Source of the DNA: Diphasiastrum complanatum
Taxonomy: Eukaryota; Streptophyta; Lycopodiopsida; Lycopodiales; Lycopodiaceae
Assembly: GCA_029204225.1 (NCBI GenBank)
Contig: MU832592.1
Span: 1 to 64,000, forward strand
Reading direction: 5' to 3'
Length of the DNA: 64,000 nucleotides
The notes beneath the pieces are model-generated. The model was not told the origin of the DNA and ran no database searches. It was given only the letters and a program-made list of their open reading frames with translations. The stretch's first letter is position 1. The number at the start of each line of letters is the position of its first letter. Position numbers and translations under genes: made by a program. Of the stretch, positions 46,260 through 57,104 are shown in pieces.

Positions 46260-46851
46260 AGGCTCCTCGGCATGCCTGCCTTTCAAGATACCCAGTTTTA
46301 ACTTGTGGAGAAACCTGGCCTCTCTCTTGCATCGTATCTCCAACACTCACTTATCAGACATTTTAGCTCAGGAAAGTTGGAAGGCAGGTTTGGTCGAAGG
46401 CCTTTCTTAAGTTGTTTTCCTAGGCGTGATAGAGGATGTCTTCGAAAGGACGCTTGCCAGACAAAATTTCTGAGCACATGATAGCGAAGCTGTAGACATC
46501 CGCTTTGCGTGGCACAACAGGTTGATCATCTGAGTCCATCTCCGGCGACCTGTATAAAGTGGTGCCAATTTTTGCTCGTGTCAAAATAAATGGGTCTGAA
46601 CTACTCACATTTACCTTCGAAAGACCAAAATCAGCAACTTTGACATAAATGTACTTCCCAGCTGCACCTGCTTTCTCCGAATTACTTGAACTCACAAACA
46701 CATTCGCAGGTTTCAAGTCCCGATGAACAATACCTTTCTTGTGTAAGTAATCTAGGGCTTTAGCCACTTGAATCATTAAATCAACAGCTACATTGTACGT
46801 GAAAGGCACCCGAGTTCCTTCATGGGACATTTCGTGGAAAATCTCCAGCAT
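46260..46851 (-). pseudogene. Kinase-domain pseudogene, partial copy of 37,379-37,975
   Basis: It matches the kinase domain from the catalytic region to beyond the activation segment, including HRDLKPAN, VADFG, RSPEM and DVYSFAIM. I count four substitutions in about 575 bases, plus a 1-bp deletion near 46,436 and a 19-bp deletion near 46,311 that break the frame. The glycine loop, catalytic lysine, N-terminal region and all C-terminal repeats are absent. Confidence 0.9.
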
Positions 46852-46854
46852 TCT

Positions 46855-47085
46855 TTAGGTTTGTTTTCATAAAGATTATGGGAAGTTTCCGAATCCAAGC
46901 TTCTCTACATACAGGGAATTTGGAGTAAAAGATGGGATTATTAGTGCAGGCATCATGGCATTCTATCTACTTGGAGGTGGGCTGGTTCGCTTTTGTGGTT
47001 TGGTCAACCAGCTTCTACCCTCAAGTGATTCTCAACTATCACCGCAAAAGGCTAGGATCTATTCAAGTGAAATGGCTATGATATC
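46855..47085 (+). other. Possible captured exon at the duplication break
   Basis: It lies where 38.0-39.6 kb of the original kinase locus is missing. The frame after a TTCTTTAG acceptor-like site reads CFHKDYGKFPNPSFSTYREF, then GVKDGIISAGIMAFYLLGGG and LVRFCGLVNQLLP, ending at about 47,092. It includes a hydrophobic helix. I do not recognise the protein; it looks like genuine coding sequence moved here. Confidence 0.35.
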
Positions 47086-47139
47086 TTTCTGACAATTTTT
47101 GGTGTTGACAATTTTTGGAGATGAGACCTTGGCGTTTAT

Positions 47140-47165
47140 GGATGGATGAACATTAGCGTCTTTGC

Positions 47166-47199
<34 letters not shown>

Positions 47200-47826
47200 T
47201 ACCAGATGATTGCAACTAATTTGAAAGGCAGCAACATCAGACCATAACGTCAGAGAACGGGCCCTTCACTAATACACGAAAAGCCACACATCAGAAAAGA
47301 ATACATAATATTTAGTTATTATGGGTACACATGGAGCTCACCAGAGCCGAGGAAATTTTGAAGGTTAATTTTCCTCCTTTTTTCTATTTTTCTTCTTTCC
47401 TTCTCTGATCAATGCAGGGAGGAGGGCGGTGACTGTGAGGTCCGCTAATCAGGTTCAAATTCTGCAACAGTAAGGACATACCAACAATACAAAGGGAATG
47501 CATGGATAACTCCTTCAAAGAAAAGCTGAGATATAATGAAACGAAGACTTACCTGCAAGGAACTTGGAGGCATCGTGCTGCCATGAAATACTTCGCAGCA
47601 AGAGCAAGATCCAGCCTCCAACGCACAAATTCCTGACAAGAGTCTTGTAACACGATTCACCAAACCACATGACTTGGACGGTCCTCAGCGTCCAATCAAC
47701 TGCATTTATTTATTTCTGTAAATATCTCCAGTGTTGAAATTTGACGCCCCTCGTGCCATTCAAAGCCTCCAACAAATATGTCTTTGGAGCCACACATTGG
47801 GAATTGATATTCATTATCCTTTGTGT
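47140..47826 (-). repeat. Copy of the kinase 5' region, first part
   Basis: It is homologous to 39,640-40,305, for example ATTTAGTTATTATGGGTACA and GCAAGGAACTTGGAGGCATC. Divergence is clearly higher than in the adjacent kinase pseudogene, with many indels. It contains a (TC)n run at 47,167-47,198. The donor equivalent to that at 40,073 is conserved. Confidence 0.85.
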
Positions 47827-49010
47827 ATTATTTTTTTTGAAAACTTAAAGATAGTAGTAGATTTGTTTTGCAAGTAAAAAGTTTTGTAGTCCGGGCCGAG
47901 ACAGAAAACAAGTCCAAAAGGACAGCCTGTACATCCCTTCAACAATAAAAGAACTGGTGCTCTACCGTTTCTTCTTCCAACTGGCAAATAGGACAAAGGC
48001 GATTAGGAAGAAAAGGCAATTTACACAGAAGCGGGCGGGATTTAGTAAGGATGCGGTAGGCAAGGTATATGAGTTTCCCAATGGGGAAAGAGCGAAAGAG
48101 AGCAAGTCTTTTCCTCTATCGAGTGGGGTCAAGCAACACAGACCAAAGGGAGCTAAAAAAGCCCGGGAAAAGAGAAGGGTTGAGGCGACGGTGCAAGGCG
48201 GTATAAGAAAAAAGAGAGAGGTTGAAGAGAGGCTCCCAGCCTTGAAAGTCAAGAAGCGGAAGGGGGGGAGAGATGCAAGGGAATTGTCGAGGAGGCGGCA
48301 AGAAAGAGAAGGGAACGCTCAATGGACAAGAGAGTGATAGAAGGCAAAATCTGGCAGGGAGGGACGTGAACAATCTGCCCAAGAGTGGTAAGGCCCTTAG
48401 AGGCCAAAGAGAAGGAGAGGCGAGTGTGGGAGGAAAAAAGAGAGTAAGCACTGGGGGGGGGGCGCAATGGGAGGTCCAAATGGACTCATCTGGAGGAACA
48501 AGAGAGGCATCAGACTAGGCGAAGAAGGAGCGGAAGTCCAGAAATAGGCAAGCAAGGTTCTTAAGCACGAAGGGCCCTTTGAAACGAAAAGAACAACCAA
48601 AAGAAAGGAGGTTCTTCAAAGGCGGCGGGGGTTGGAGAAAAGAAGGAACATCGGTCGATGAGGCGATATAAGAAAGCAGAAACGCTTGCCAATGATGAAT
48701 AGGATGCAGGAGAGAAGACAGACGACGAAGCACCAAAGAACGATTTTTAAGGGCGGGGTCGGGAATACCCAGACCACCATCCACAGTAGGAGCAGAACAA
48801 ACAGACCAAGAAAGAAGCGGACGCTTCCCAGCCCAGAGGGTTTGGAGAGGGCGTCGTGAAGAGAATGAGTAGCCACAAAGAGAGATGAAAAGTAAACAGG
48901 ATAGGCCGAAAGAATATGCCTAGCCACCAAGACTGTAGAGGGAAAAGTCATAAAATGCGGATCCCAAGAGGCCAACTTGGCAGCCAGGGATCCTCATTTT
49001 ATGACTTTGA
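47827..49010 (-). mobile_element. 5'-truncated LINE inserted in the duplicated locus
   Basis: The minus-strand frame reads DGGLGIPDPALKNRSLVLRR (about 48,780-48,720) and, further on, NRLCPICQLEEETVEHQFFY (about 48,003-47,944), the end of a plant LINE reverse transcriptase and its terminal zinc knuckle. An A-rich tail (TATTATTTTTTTTG on the plus strand) abuts the 47,826 edge. The original locus lacks it: ATCCTTTGTGACTTT at 40,297-40,311 is uninterrupted. The RT core is absent. Confidence 0.75.
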
Positions 49011-49350
49011 TGTTGTTTCGCTACGTCTTCAATATTTTTATGTAAGTTTTTCTGGGAAGGGATGGCATTTTAGTACTTCTCATAAATTGGAGAATCGAGC
49101 CATTATGGAGTTTCATAATGGGCTCAAGGGTTATTTTCTTTTAACTTTTTTTAAAGGGTGCACTTCAAAAAGAAAGTTCAGATCTTCTAGAAACCTCTTT
49201 GAAGTTATCCTATATTTTCCTATACACAAGTCAGTGTATAGGTTTTTTGAAATTAATACTGGTAGAATCCTAGAATTTTTTAAACATAGTCTTGTGAATC
49301 CTACAATAATTAAAAAATTGTCTAAAAAGTCCTATAAGAACAAAATGTCT
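49011..49350 (-). repeat. Copy of the kinase 5' region, second part
   Basis: It is homologous to 40,305-40,748 (TTTTTCTGG, GGAGAATCGAGCCATTATGG, AATTAAAAAATTGTC) and lacks the SINE present at 40,419-40,503. It marks the outer end of the duplication. Confidence 0.85.
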
Positions 49351-50600
49351 AAAGGTACAAAACTGTGGAATTTTTTAGCTTGTCGTCTAATTTCCTACAC
49401 TAATTTATAGTTGTCCTCCACCCAAAAATAAGACATACAAACCTTGGCATTCAAATTACAAGTTAAACTGGCATGATTAATTCAACTACAAATGTTAGTA
49501 AGGCAAATGTGAAGAGAACAAAATTTTGATGCAAAAGAAAAGGTTAACCAATGACTTGAAAGGCTCAAAATGAGTTATATCAAAAGAATTCTGCTCATTA
49601 CCGTAAAATTAACCACAGATAACAACATCAAGTAGCAAGTACATCAGAGGCCTCCAACAAAGACATCAAAACTTTAATGGTCAATGGAACTTTGGATTAT
49701 TCTGAACAGCTACATATTCGTGGGGTGAGTGGCCGTCAATTAGTTTTCAAAATTTTGACTTTAAGAAAGCTATTGGATTGACTTGTGAAAATCTTTCAAA
49801 AAGTTTGAATAGCTTAGTTGGTTTTAGAAAGCGTATTGTTGCTAAGTTGGTGATTCATTTGTCGTACTTAAAAAAACTCAAAAGCAATCTCTCTTATTAA
49901 AACAGTCAAATGTTTAAAATCTGTAGTAACTGTGGACAAAAGGTAAGTAGAAGTTCTTTGAATTCGAGAGTCCACATTTAAGAACTTGGACCCTCCTGTG
50001 AGTTGATGTGGTTGCAGCCTTTTGCAATAGATAATTACATGCTACAATGAAAAATCAGCAATAGTCTGCTAAGGTTTCTATTCATAAAAGTTAGATGATT
50101 GCTAATATTCTCACGAGAGGTTATCTCACGGGAGCTTTCGATGTGGTCGTGTTAGATAAATGCTGATAATCTTACCAAAAATTTCTATGAAGTTTTCTAG
50201 AACTCTGTGTAATCACATCCACGACCTAGTATATTATTTTTTGTTGCAAAATTGCAAGTTGGATTGTGAATCGTATTTTTCAGTTAGTAAAATGTCATTG
50301 TAAATCATCATATCTTAGAAAGAAGAATCAATCCTTAATCTCCAATTCTCACTAGCCTTTTGCTTTTTAAACATGATTGCCTTTACTTATTGTCACCTTG
50401 ACTTACTTCCCTCTCTCTACAAGCGATTGGTTTTTTGTTTCTTGACATTTCAATTTCTATTCTTTATGTTCACTCACAGAATAACAAGTGATCATTAATG
50501 AAAGTCCAAGAGATTAGACTTTATGCACTATTTCAATTTACAGAAAGAGAGCGAGCGTAGACCTAGCAATGTGCTGGGAGTACATTAATCTGAGCTTTCC
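49351..50600. other. No recognised feature
   Basis: AT-rich DNA without a credible frame. Confidence 0.4.
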
Positions 50601-50719
50601 TTTTGTAGTTGTTCTCCACACTTTTATTTCGGCAGAGTGTTCACATGTAGGACCAGTAGCTCTTTCTGCATCTTGTAAATATGAAGATTTTGAAGAGCAC
50701 ATCCATGATGCTTTCTTAG

Positions 50720-51692
50720 AGCTTTAAAGGATAAATTAATAAAAGAAATACTAAAATTACCTGGCGCTTTAAAAGATTCCCAACAAATTTCTTTTGTTTT
50801 TTCTTTGGGCAATCTTTTGACAGATGCCCCTTCTCCATACAGGAGAAGCACAAGCCAACGGTTATCGCCTTGTCATAATCTGCGTGATCCAACTTGACGC
50901 GCTTTTTCCCACCCTGGGAACCGGTGTCCACCTTGTCTCTGCCCCGCTTCTTGAAAAAAAAAAATTTCTTTTAGATCAGCCTTGGGCAAACTTTGCTCCT
51001 TACGGGTGGCTAAATGAGCATCATCGAAGATTTTCACAAAGCGAATAACATCTTCGATAGTCTGCGGTTGGTTAGCCACACTTTGAGCTGAAATTCTTTC
51101 GGAAGCCCCAAGATGAAATGTAGTTTTAACAAGATAGGATCAATTCATGAAGCGAATCTGGGAAAAATATACTAAAATTCTTGGATATAGGCATCTAACG
51201 TTCTAGCACCCATCTGCACAGTGGCAAAACATCACCAATACTCAAAGTCATCTAATACCGGAAGAAAAGCCATTTTAAAAACTTCTTGAAAGGCATCCCA
51301 TGTAGAAGGGGCACCAGCCCTCTCCTTCATATCCTTCCACCATGTGAACGCCTTACTGCGTTAAAACATGAGAGCAGAAGCGATTTTTGTACTATCAAGC
51401 ACATCATGCACGGAAAATGACTATTCCACCGATCGAGCCATGACAATACCACATCGGAAAGCCGGTTCTCCTTTTCGTCCAAAAATAATTCTGGATTGAA
51501 CATTGGATAAACACCAGCGGACCACGAGTGCGTCGAGGAACGCCATTGTTACTCGGCCGCGACATGCTTGGCTTGCATGTCCAGGATTTGGTTTTGCAGC
51601 AAGTTCAAAGCCTGAACAAGCTGATTAGTATCTACATCAGGAAGAGGAGGCGGTGAAGATGGTCCTTCACCCGAGGGCATAGCAGGATCCAT
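50720..51692 (-). pseudogene. Ty3/gypsy gag remnant
   Basis: Starting from ATG at 51,692 the minus strand reads a Pro-rich start (GEGPSSPPPLPDVDTNQLVQ), then the gag core AFTWWKDMKERAGAPSTWDA followed by FQEVFKMAFLP (about 51,350-51,255), and a zinc knuckle CFSCMEKGHLSKDC (about 50,855-50,814). Stops and frameshifts are present, and no pol follows. A gag with this order and a single CCHC knuckle is typical of plant gypsy elements. Confidence 0.75.
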
Positions 51693-52639
51693 GGCATGCT
51701 AAGGAAGGAGACAAAAGAAAAACAGCAAGGGCTTCACAACAAAATGGCCTAGAGAGCTTGAGACAACTACTCAAGGAGACTAGGTCACAATTAAGCTCCT
51801 CAATGGTGAAGATGGAGCCTTTACCCCCCATCTCCCTCCTTTTTCTTCCTAAATGGCCTTGCTGGGTGGCGGGCCTTATGGATGCCACCAAAAAGAACAT
51901 TGGGGCTGAACCTTATTAGAGAAGGGCGTACAGAGGCGAGCAAGCCAACAAAAATATGCATCAGATCAAGCTTGACAATGAATTGACACTCAGAATTCAG
52001 ATTGAGCAAATGCAGATAATCACGGAATGGGTAACGCTCCGTAAGCAGAGTACTAATTGCGCTTATGAAAATAGAGAGAGAGAGACCTAAGTTGTGTGTA
52101 AGCAAAAGTGGTGGACTGAGCTCAAAGAAATGACAGGCACAAGTTCATAAGTAAGTTAGTTAGATTCAGTGTTGTCTTGTTATGGTTCTGTGGTGCTTCT
52201 CTTTCTACTCTCAAAGAAAGAAACAAAGGAGAGGAATAAATATATTTAGAACCCTGCCAAGTCACCAATCCGTGCATATGTGTTTAAAAAACCAGTTTCA
52301 AATAGTAACAAGGTTTGGTGACATGGTAAAAACGATTTTCAAAATAGCAACTTGTTCGGATCGTAAACTTGGAGCAGTGAATGGACTCAACAATATGCAA
52401 AAAACGAAGATTGCTGAGGTGTCATTTAGAAGAGAGAAAAGATACATTTTCACATGGATTGATGACATGGACGAAGCTCGAAGATAGTATATATAAAGAG
52501 GTCATCTCCAGAGTCACTCAAGTTTATAAAAGTTTAGTCGCTATAGTCACTCACATTTCTCTTCAGAAGCAAGCTGAGTTTGGTCGCTCATAAAGACGTG
52601 CTCTTCAGAGTCATTCTAGTTTTCAAACTTTTAGTGACG
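51693..52639. other. Upstream of the gypsy gag remnant
   Basis: This could hold the leader and 5' LTR of the minus-strand gag element, but I cannot place LTR ends or a primer site. No other gene is seen. Confidence 0.3.
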
Positions 52640-53180
52640 TTTTGCATCACATAATAATAACATCAATAAATTAAAATTTTAAAAATAAAATAAAATAGAA
52701 TTAAAATAGTAATAAAATAACGATAAAGTAACAAGAAAATAGAATGTGACAATTAAAAAACTATAAATTTTTTGAAAATAGAATATTTAATAAAATATCA
52801 ATATAGCATAGTGAATAAATAGAAATAAAAATAAAGAATGCAATAATTAAAACAAAAACTAGAATAAAATCAAGAATAAATAAAGACAAAAATCACATAA
52901 TAATACCATCAATAAATTGAATATCAAAAAATGGAATAAAATTAAAATAAAATTATAAAATAAAAAAATAATATAACTACAAAATTATAATAATATAACT
53001 AAAGAATAATATAACTAAAAAACAAAATCATAATAAATACAATAAAATAAAAAATTAATAAAAATTAAAAAATATAAAATATATTAAAAAATATAATAAA
53101 AAACTAGCAAGAAAACATTTAAATTTATTAAAAAACAATAGAAAATAAAATTCATGCAATTAAGAAACAATTTTTTTTTT
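52640..53180. repeat. Extremely AT-rich low-complexity tract
   Basis: Made largely of AATAAAAT, ATAAAATTAAAAT and similar words with very few G or C. It interrupts the Copia D gag. Confidence 0.8.
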
Positions 53181-53400
53181 AAAATAATAAAAACCAGGTC
53201 ATTGCTTACATTCAACTTTAAGCAATGTAGGGCTAATCTAATCCTCTTCTTGTAATTTAGTTGTTCTTGGGTAGCTTGAGGCTCTTCCTCAACTCCTAAA
53301 ACAATATCAAAGAGGTCATGAGCCACAAGTAGTGATTCCATCCTTACTTTCCAAATGGAATAGTGTGGAAGTTAGTTTCTCACTAGATTCTAACATATAT
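53181..53400 (-). pseudogene. Copia element D: start of gag
   Basis: The minus strand reads HYSIWKVRMESLLVAHDLFD followed by IVLGVEEEP, the N-terminal gag motif of plant Copia elements (.Y..W..RM..LL...DLWD.V). One in-frame stop lies just before it. The frame runs into the AT-rich tract, so the rest of the element is gone. Confidence 0.7.
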
Positions 53401-53970
53401 CCATCCATGGATGACATTGCGAATGAAAGCCTATGAGATGCACAAAGATCTCTTGATAAAGAGTGAGCTAAGATAGATTTCTAGCTTTCAAAAAGCTTCA
53501 ACTTGGATGATGGTATAATAGATCTACTTCAAATATCCTAGCAAATCACTCCTCCAAAAAATTGATTCTAGTACAATTTTGTTTGATATTTCACACACAC
53601 TTAAGATATGAACAAATCAGCCTTATAGATCTAATATAATGCTTCAAAATGAATTTCTTCAATGACTCAAATCACTATTTGATCATTAGCATTCAATAGA
53701 TTGGACCTAGATCTAGACAATGCACTAAAAACCTTGAATTTTGGACTAATACGCACATTTTTGGGTCAAAAACACTAAAGGAAGTAAATTTGAAGGTTGT
53801 TGTACGTTTCACACGTGTGGAAAGTACTTCATCAGCCCACAAATCGATCTTGACTAAAAATAATGATGATACCTCTCTCCTTGAACTCGTCCTCTCAAGT
53901 AAAACTCAAAAACAAAACATTGTCAATGATTTCACAAGAACTATTAATCATTTAGATCACTCTTAGACTT

Positions 53971-53983
53971 GGCTCTGATACCA
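53971..53983 (-). promoter_or_regulatory. Primer binding site of Copia element D
   Basis: GGCTCTGATACCA on the plus strand is TGGTATCAGAGCC on the minus strand, complementary to the 3' end of initiator tRNA-Met. It sits between the LTR-like DNA above 53,984 and the gag start at about 53,400, as expected. Confidence 0.7.
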
Positions 53984-54580
53984 TGTCATTTTTCAGAGAA
54001 AAAGGACAATTATGATTGTACTTATCAATCACAAAGAGTTATTGATTACTTAATCCAAAGATCTATCAAGTTCTAGATCTAGATGCTTTACACTATGATT
54101 TAAGCAAGAGCAATGGATCAAATGATAAAAACATGGATGAGCAGCCTCACACATGTAGAGCACAGTACCTGTATGGCTTGTTTACAGAGAGTAAAATACT
54201 CAAGCTTAAAAATGCATTTCAATCACAAAAACACAAGACAAATGTGGAAAATACAAGCAAGACTAGAACTTGCCAATGTCACATCAACTTCTCATTGATT
54301 TGGTTGATCCCTTTACTGTCCAACAAGCCTTCACACGTGTGAAGGGTGTCTAGTCATCTAGATCCACCAATGGGAGCCATATGTGCTCATTTCCCAAAGT
54401 TGACTATTCCCTTTGTCTAGATTGACGATCTAGCAGTCTTGGCATGTCATATTTATAACAGCAATGATATTGTTGACTGTATCGATATTGATGGCAATAT
54501 AGCTTGTTCAGCTAGTTTTAAAGGTTACTTTAGTTTTGACAAAAATCAATTATTTGGCACTATAAAGTTAATATCTGTAA
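53984..54580 (-). mobile_element. Putative 5' LTR of Copia element D
   Basis: It adjoins the primer site. It has a minus-strand TATA-like TTATAAATATGAC at about 54,449-54,461 and a perfect 18-bp palindrome CCTTCACACGTGTGAAGG (54,328-54,345). The far end is inferred from a TGTTACAG start near 54,580. Confidence 0.4.
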
Positions 54581-54606
54581 CAAATGAATGAACCATTCAA
54601 AATGCC

Positions 54607-55400
54607 ATGGCAGATGACAGAGTCCCATTTTGCTCACTGAATAAATTGATGATATGGTGTGTATCGAAACTTTCTTTACATGATACGAATGCTAGGCACG
54701 TATCGTTCAATGAGACAATGAATGAGTATTACACTTACTATGATCGCAATTACAACAGATCATCAAGTATGCAATGTACAACTACCTTCAACCGCGACAG
54801 GAGAACATCAACAAAAACAACATATAATTCTGATTTCCTCACTTGCGTGGAAGATGTCAATCATAATAATAGTACAAACTTCAAATGGACTAGGTATAGT
54901 TCAGATGTTCTCACCGGTGTGGATGATATCAATGTTCAGATGTGACTGATAGCAATACTACAAGACCAACTTTGTACAACTCTGATGTCTTGATAGACGT
55001 GGATGATGTAATTGGTTATGATATGGCACAACCTGTACATAGCTTGGAAATCCTAACTGGGATAGATGATGTGGTTAATAATGATATATCTCGGCAAAAT
55101 GGTTCTAGCTCAGATTTATTGATGCATATGAGAAATGTTAATGTGGAAAATGGACACTACAATCCATCTCAAACAAATGCTATTACCCACTATCATCGTA
55201 GACTTTCTCAAATGCCAAGACAATCCAAAAAGATAGTAAGTGCATCTTCTATAACATCACTTTTAAATACTTCTAGACAACATGATTCAGATTTTTCTAT
55301 CTTTGATTTCGATGAAGATGACGAGATAGGTAATTGGAATGAGATGTTAAAAGAATATGTATCAAGAGTTGGTCAATCACACAAGCAAAGTCCAGTCTAA
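54607..55400 (+). CDS. Unrecognised repeat protein ORF with one frameshift
   Basis: Two frames (54,607-54,945 and 54,942-55,400) join through a single-base shift near 54,940. The joined product of about 260 residues has five imperfect repeats about 20-30 residues apart with a core S-D-hydrophobic-L-T-x-V-D-D-V: SDFLTCVEDV, SDVLTGVDDI, SDVLIDVDDV, LEILTGIDDV, SDLLMHMRNV. It ends with an acidic FDFDEDDEIGNW. The repetition across the frameshift shows that it was once a single protein. I do not know the family. It sits between a Copia LTR and a gypsy-type LTR, so it may be an accessory ORF of an element. Confidence 0.4.
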
Positions 55401-56606
55401 TTTTTTGATCTATTGAGCACTACTTGCTGAAAGACAAAGATTATGATTAAAGAAACATTTATCAAGAAGTCACAAACGCTGCTACGGTTATAGTTACAAC
55501 TGTAATCACAGTCATAGCCATGGTTGGATTCACATTATAAGGTTGAGTTATCTATGGTGGCAGTCAGAGAGCTATCAAAACAACAAAAATGGAAGAAAGT
55601 CTCAAAGTTACTATTAGTGGCTTGTTAGCCTAAGCATCGTGGAAGGATATGAAAAGACCACATGTAGTGAGCTGCCATTGTTGCCTCAACATAAGGATCA
55701 TTCTATGAAAGCTCTGGAGTGCTAGATTATAACTATCAATACATGTCTGAGATTGAGTGTTGGCCCTTTCAACTGGAAGCTACCATTTGAGCACAGGTCA
55801 GAGAGATAAAACAGAATACAACATGTGTATTGACCGAGCGGGGCACTAGCTTCAAAAACACTCCAATGATGAATTAGGTGTGACAAATAAAACTCTTGGA
55901 AGAAAAGCAGCAAAGGTTCACAAGCCAACATGGTCAAGCATCCTTCAAATGGAAAGTGCAATGACTAGGAAAATACTAAGGTTAACAATTTCCCCTCAAC
56001 AAGCAACACTCAACCAAAGTCTGATTATTCCACAAACAGACCACCAACACAGTGCCAAATTTGAGTATATCAGTCCTTAAAAGGCCACATTTAGGAAATT
56101 CAAGCCCAAAAAGGCCAATTGTATAGCAAGAACCAGCAACCATAACATTTAAGCCTTGTCCTCAATTTGTAAGATTGACTACCAAGGAAAGTATTCAAGT
56201 TCAAGCATACCACAAATACCTGGATAGACAAAGTAGTCAAACAATCACATTTTATTCACATTGTGGATTGGGAGAGCCTATGACATTGGGAGCAGTTGCG
56301 TCGATCTAGGAGGATCACTATCAACATGCTTATTCATGGGAACCTCTGATGGATGGTGTCGACTACCCACTGGTCAATGAACAAGGTTATTAAAAATGGC
56401 CACCATACCCATATGGTTATTATTGAAAATCTGGCAAGTCCATGTTCTTGCTGATCATCATCCAATAAAGCCTCAGGTTTTACATAAGCACATGCTATCC
56501 ACACTTTTCTTGACGCCTTTCCCAACAATAAAGGCATCGACAATCTTCTTCCACAACAAATAGATGTAGGTGTCTTGGAAACATCACTCGTTTAGGTGGG
56601 ATATAT
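55401..56606. other. Region between the repeat ORF and an LTR
   Basis: A plus-strand frame near 55,470-55,540 reads NAATVIVTTVITVIAMVGFT, a convincing membrane helix loosely like the PGG-type membrane segment of plant ankyrin proteins. Stops follow. It could be a lost downstream exon of the repeat ORF. The rest is unassigned, probably internal DNA of the element ending in the LTR. Confidence 0.3.
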
Positions 56607-57095
56607 TGTTGAGCACTTAGTGGGTCCCGCCCCAAAAATTATTGTATGGCTCACCCTGCCAATTGGGCCCCACCATAGCACATTGTACAATTAGAGTAAT
56701 AAGTGCGAGGGCACTGGCATTCTATGTGTATAAGCCCAACCCAATGAGCATATGGATATTTTATTTGAAATTTTTTCATAGAGACTTGGGGTATAAATAA
56801 ATAAGGTAGAGGCTTAAAGTCACAAACTCAAGTTGCAATCAAAAATCTAATCTTGGTCAAAGTGGGACTCACATGATTCATGTGATTTACTTTGTGCTAA
56901 CGTTAGAACCATTAGATTAGATTTGTGTTAATTTGAAGGACTTGGATTAGAATCCTTGCCATTTTAGTGTAGCCAATCAGAGTGGAGGAAGCTTCCTTTG
57001 TATTGTATCTTTATTCATACCTTAATAAAACTTTGTTTGTTTTACTTTTCTCTCTCTCCCGCTCCCAGCGACGGACCCCATACTACATACGACAC
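56607..57095 (+). mobile_element. Isolated gypsy-type LTR (3' end uncertain)
   Basis: It begins TGTTGAGC after the polypurine-like TTAGGTGGGATATAT, just as the LTR at 32,936 follows GGTGGGGATAT. It has a TATA box (56,792-56,799) and AATAAA (57,024-57,029), and shares TATAAGCCCAACCCAATGA with the first LTR. The 3' boundary is uncertain. Confidence 0.5.
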
Positions 57096-57104
57096 AACAA
57101 CCAT

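Noticed and set aside
47957-48337. Basic 126-codon plus-strand frame
   Set aside because: It is the antisense shadow of the LINE C-terminal region, which reads convincingly on the minus strand.
55470-55540. PGG-domain ankyrin protein gene
   Set aside because: There is only a membrane-helix-like frame with stops close by and no ankyrin repeats upstream; similarity is too weak for a call.
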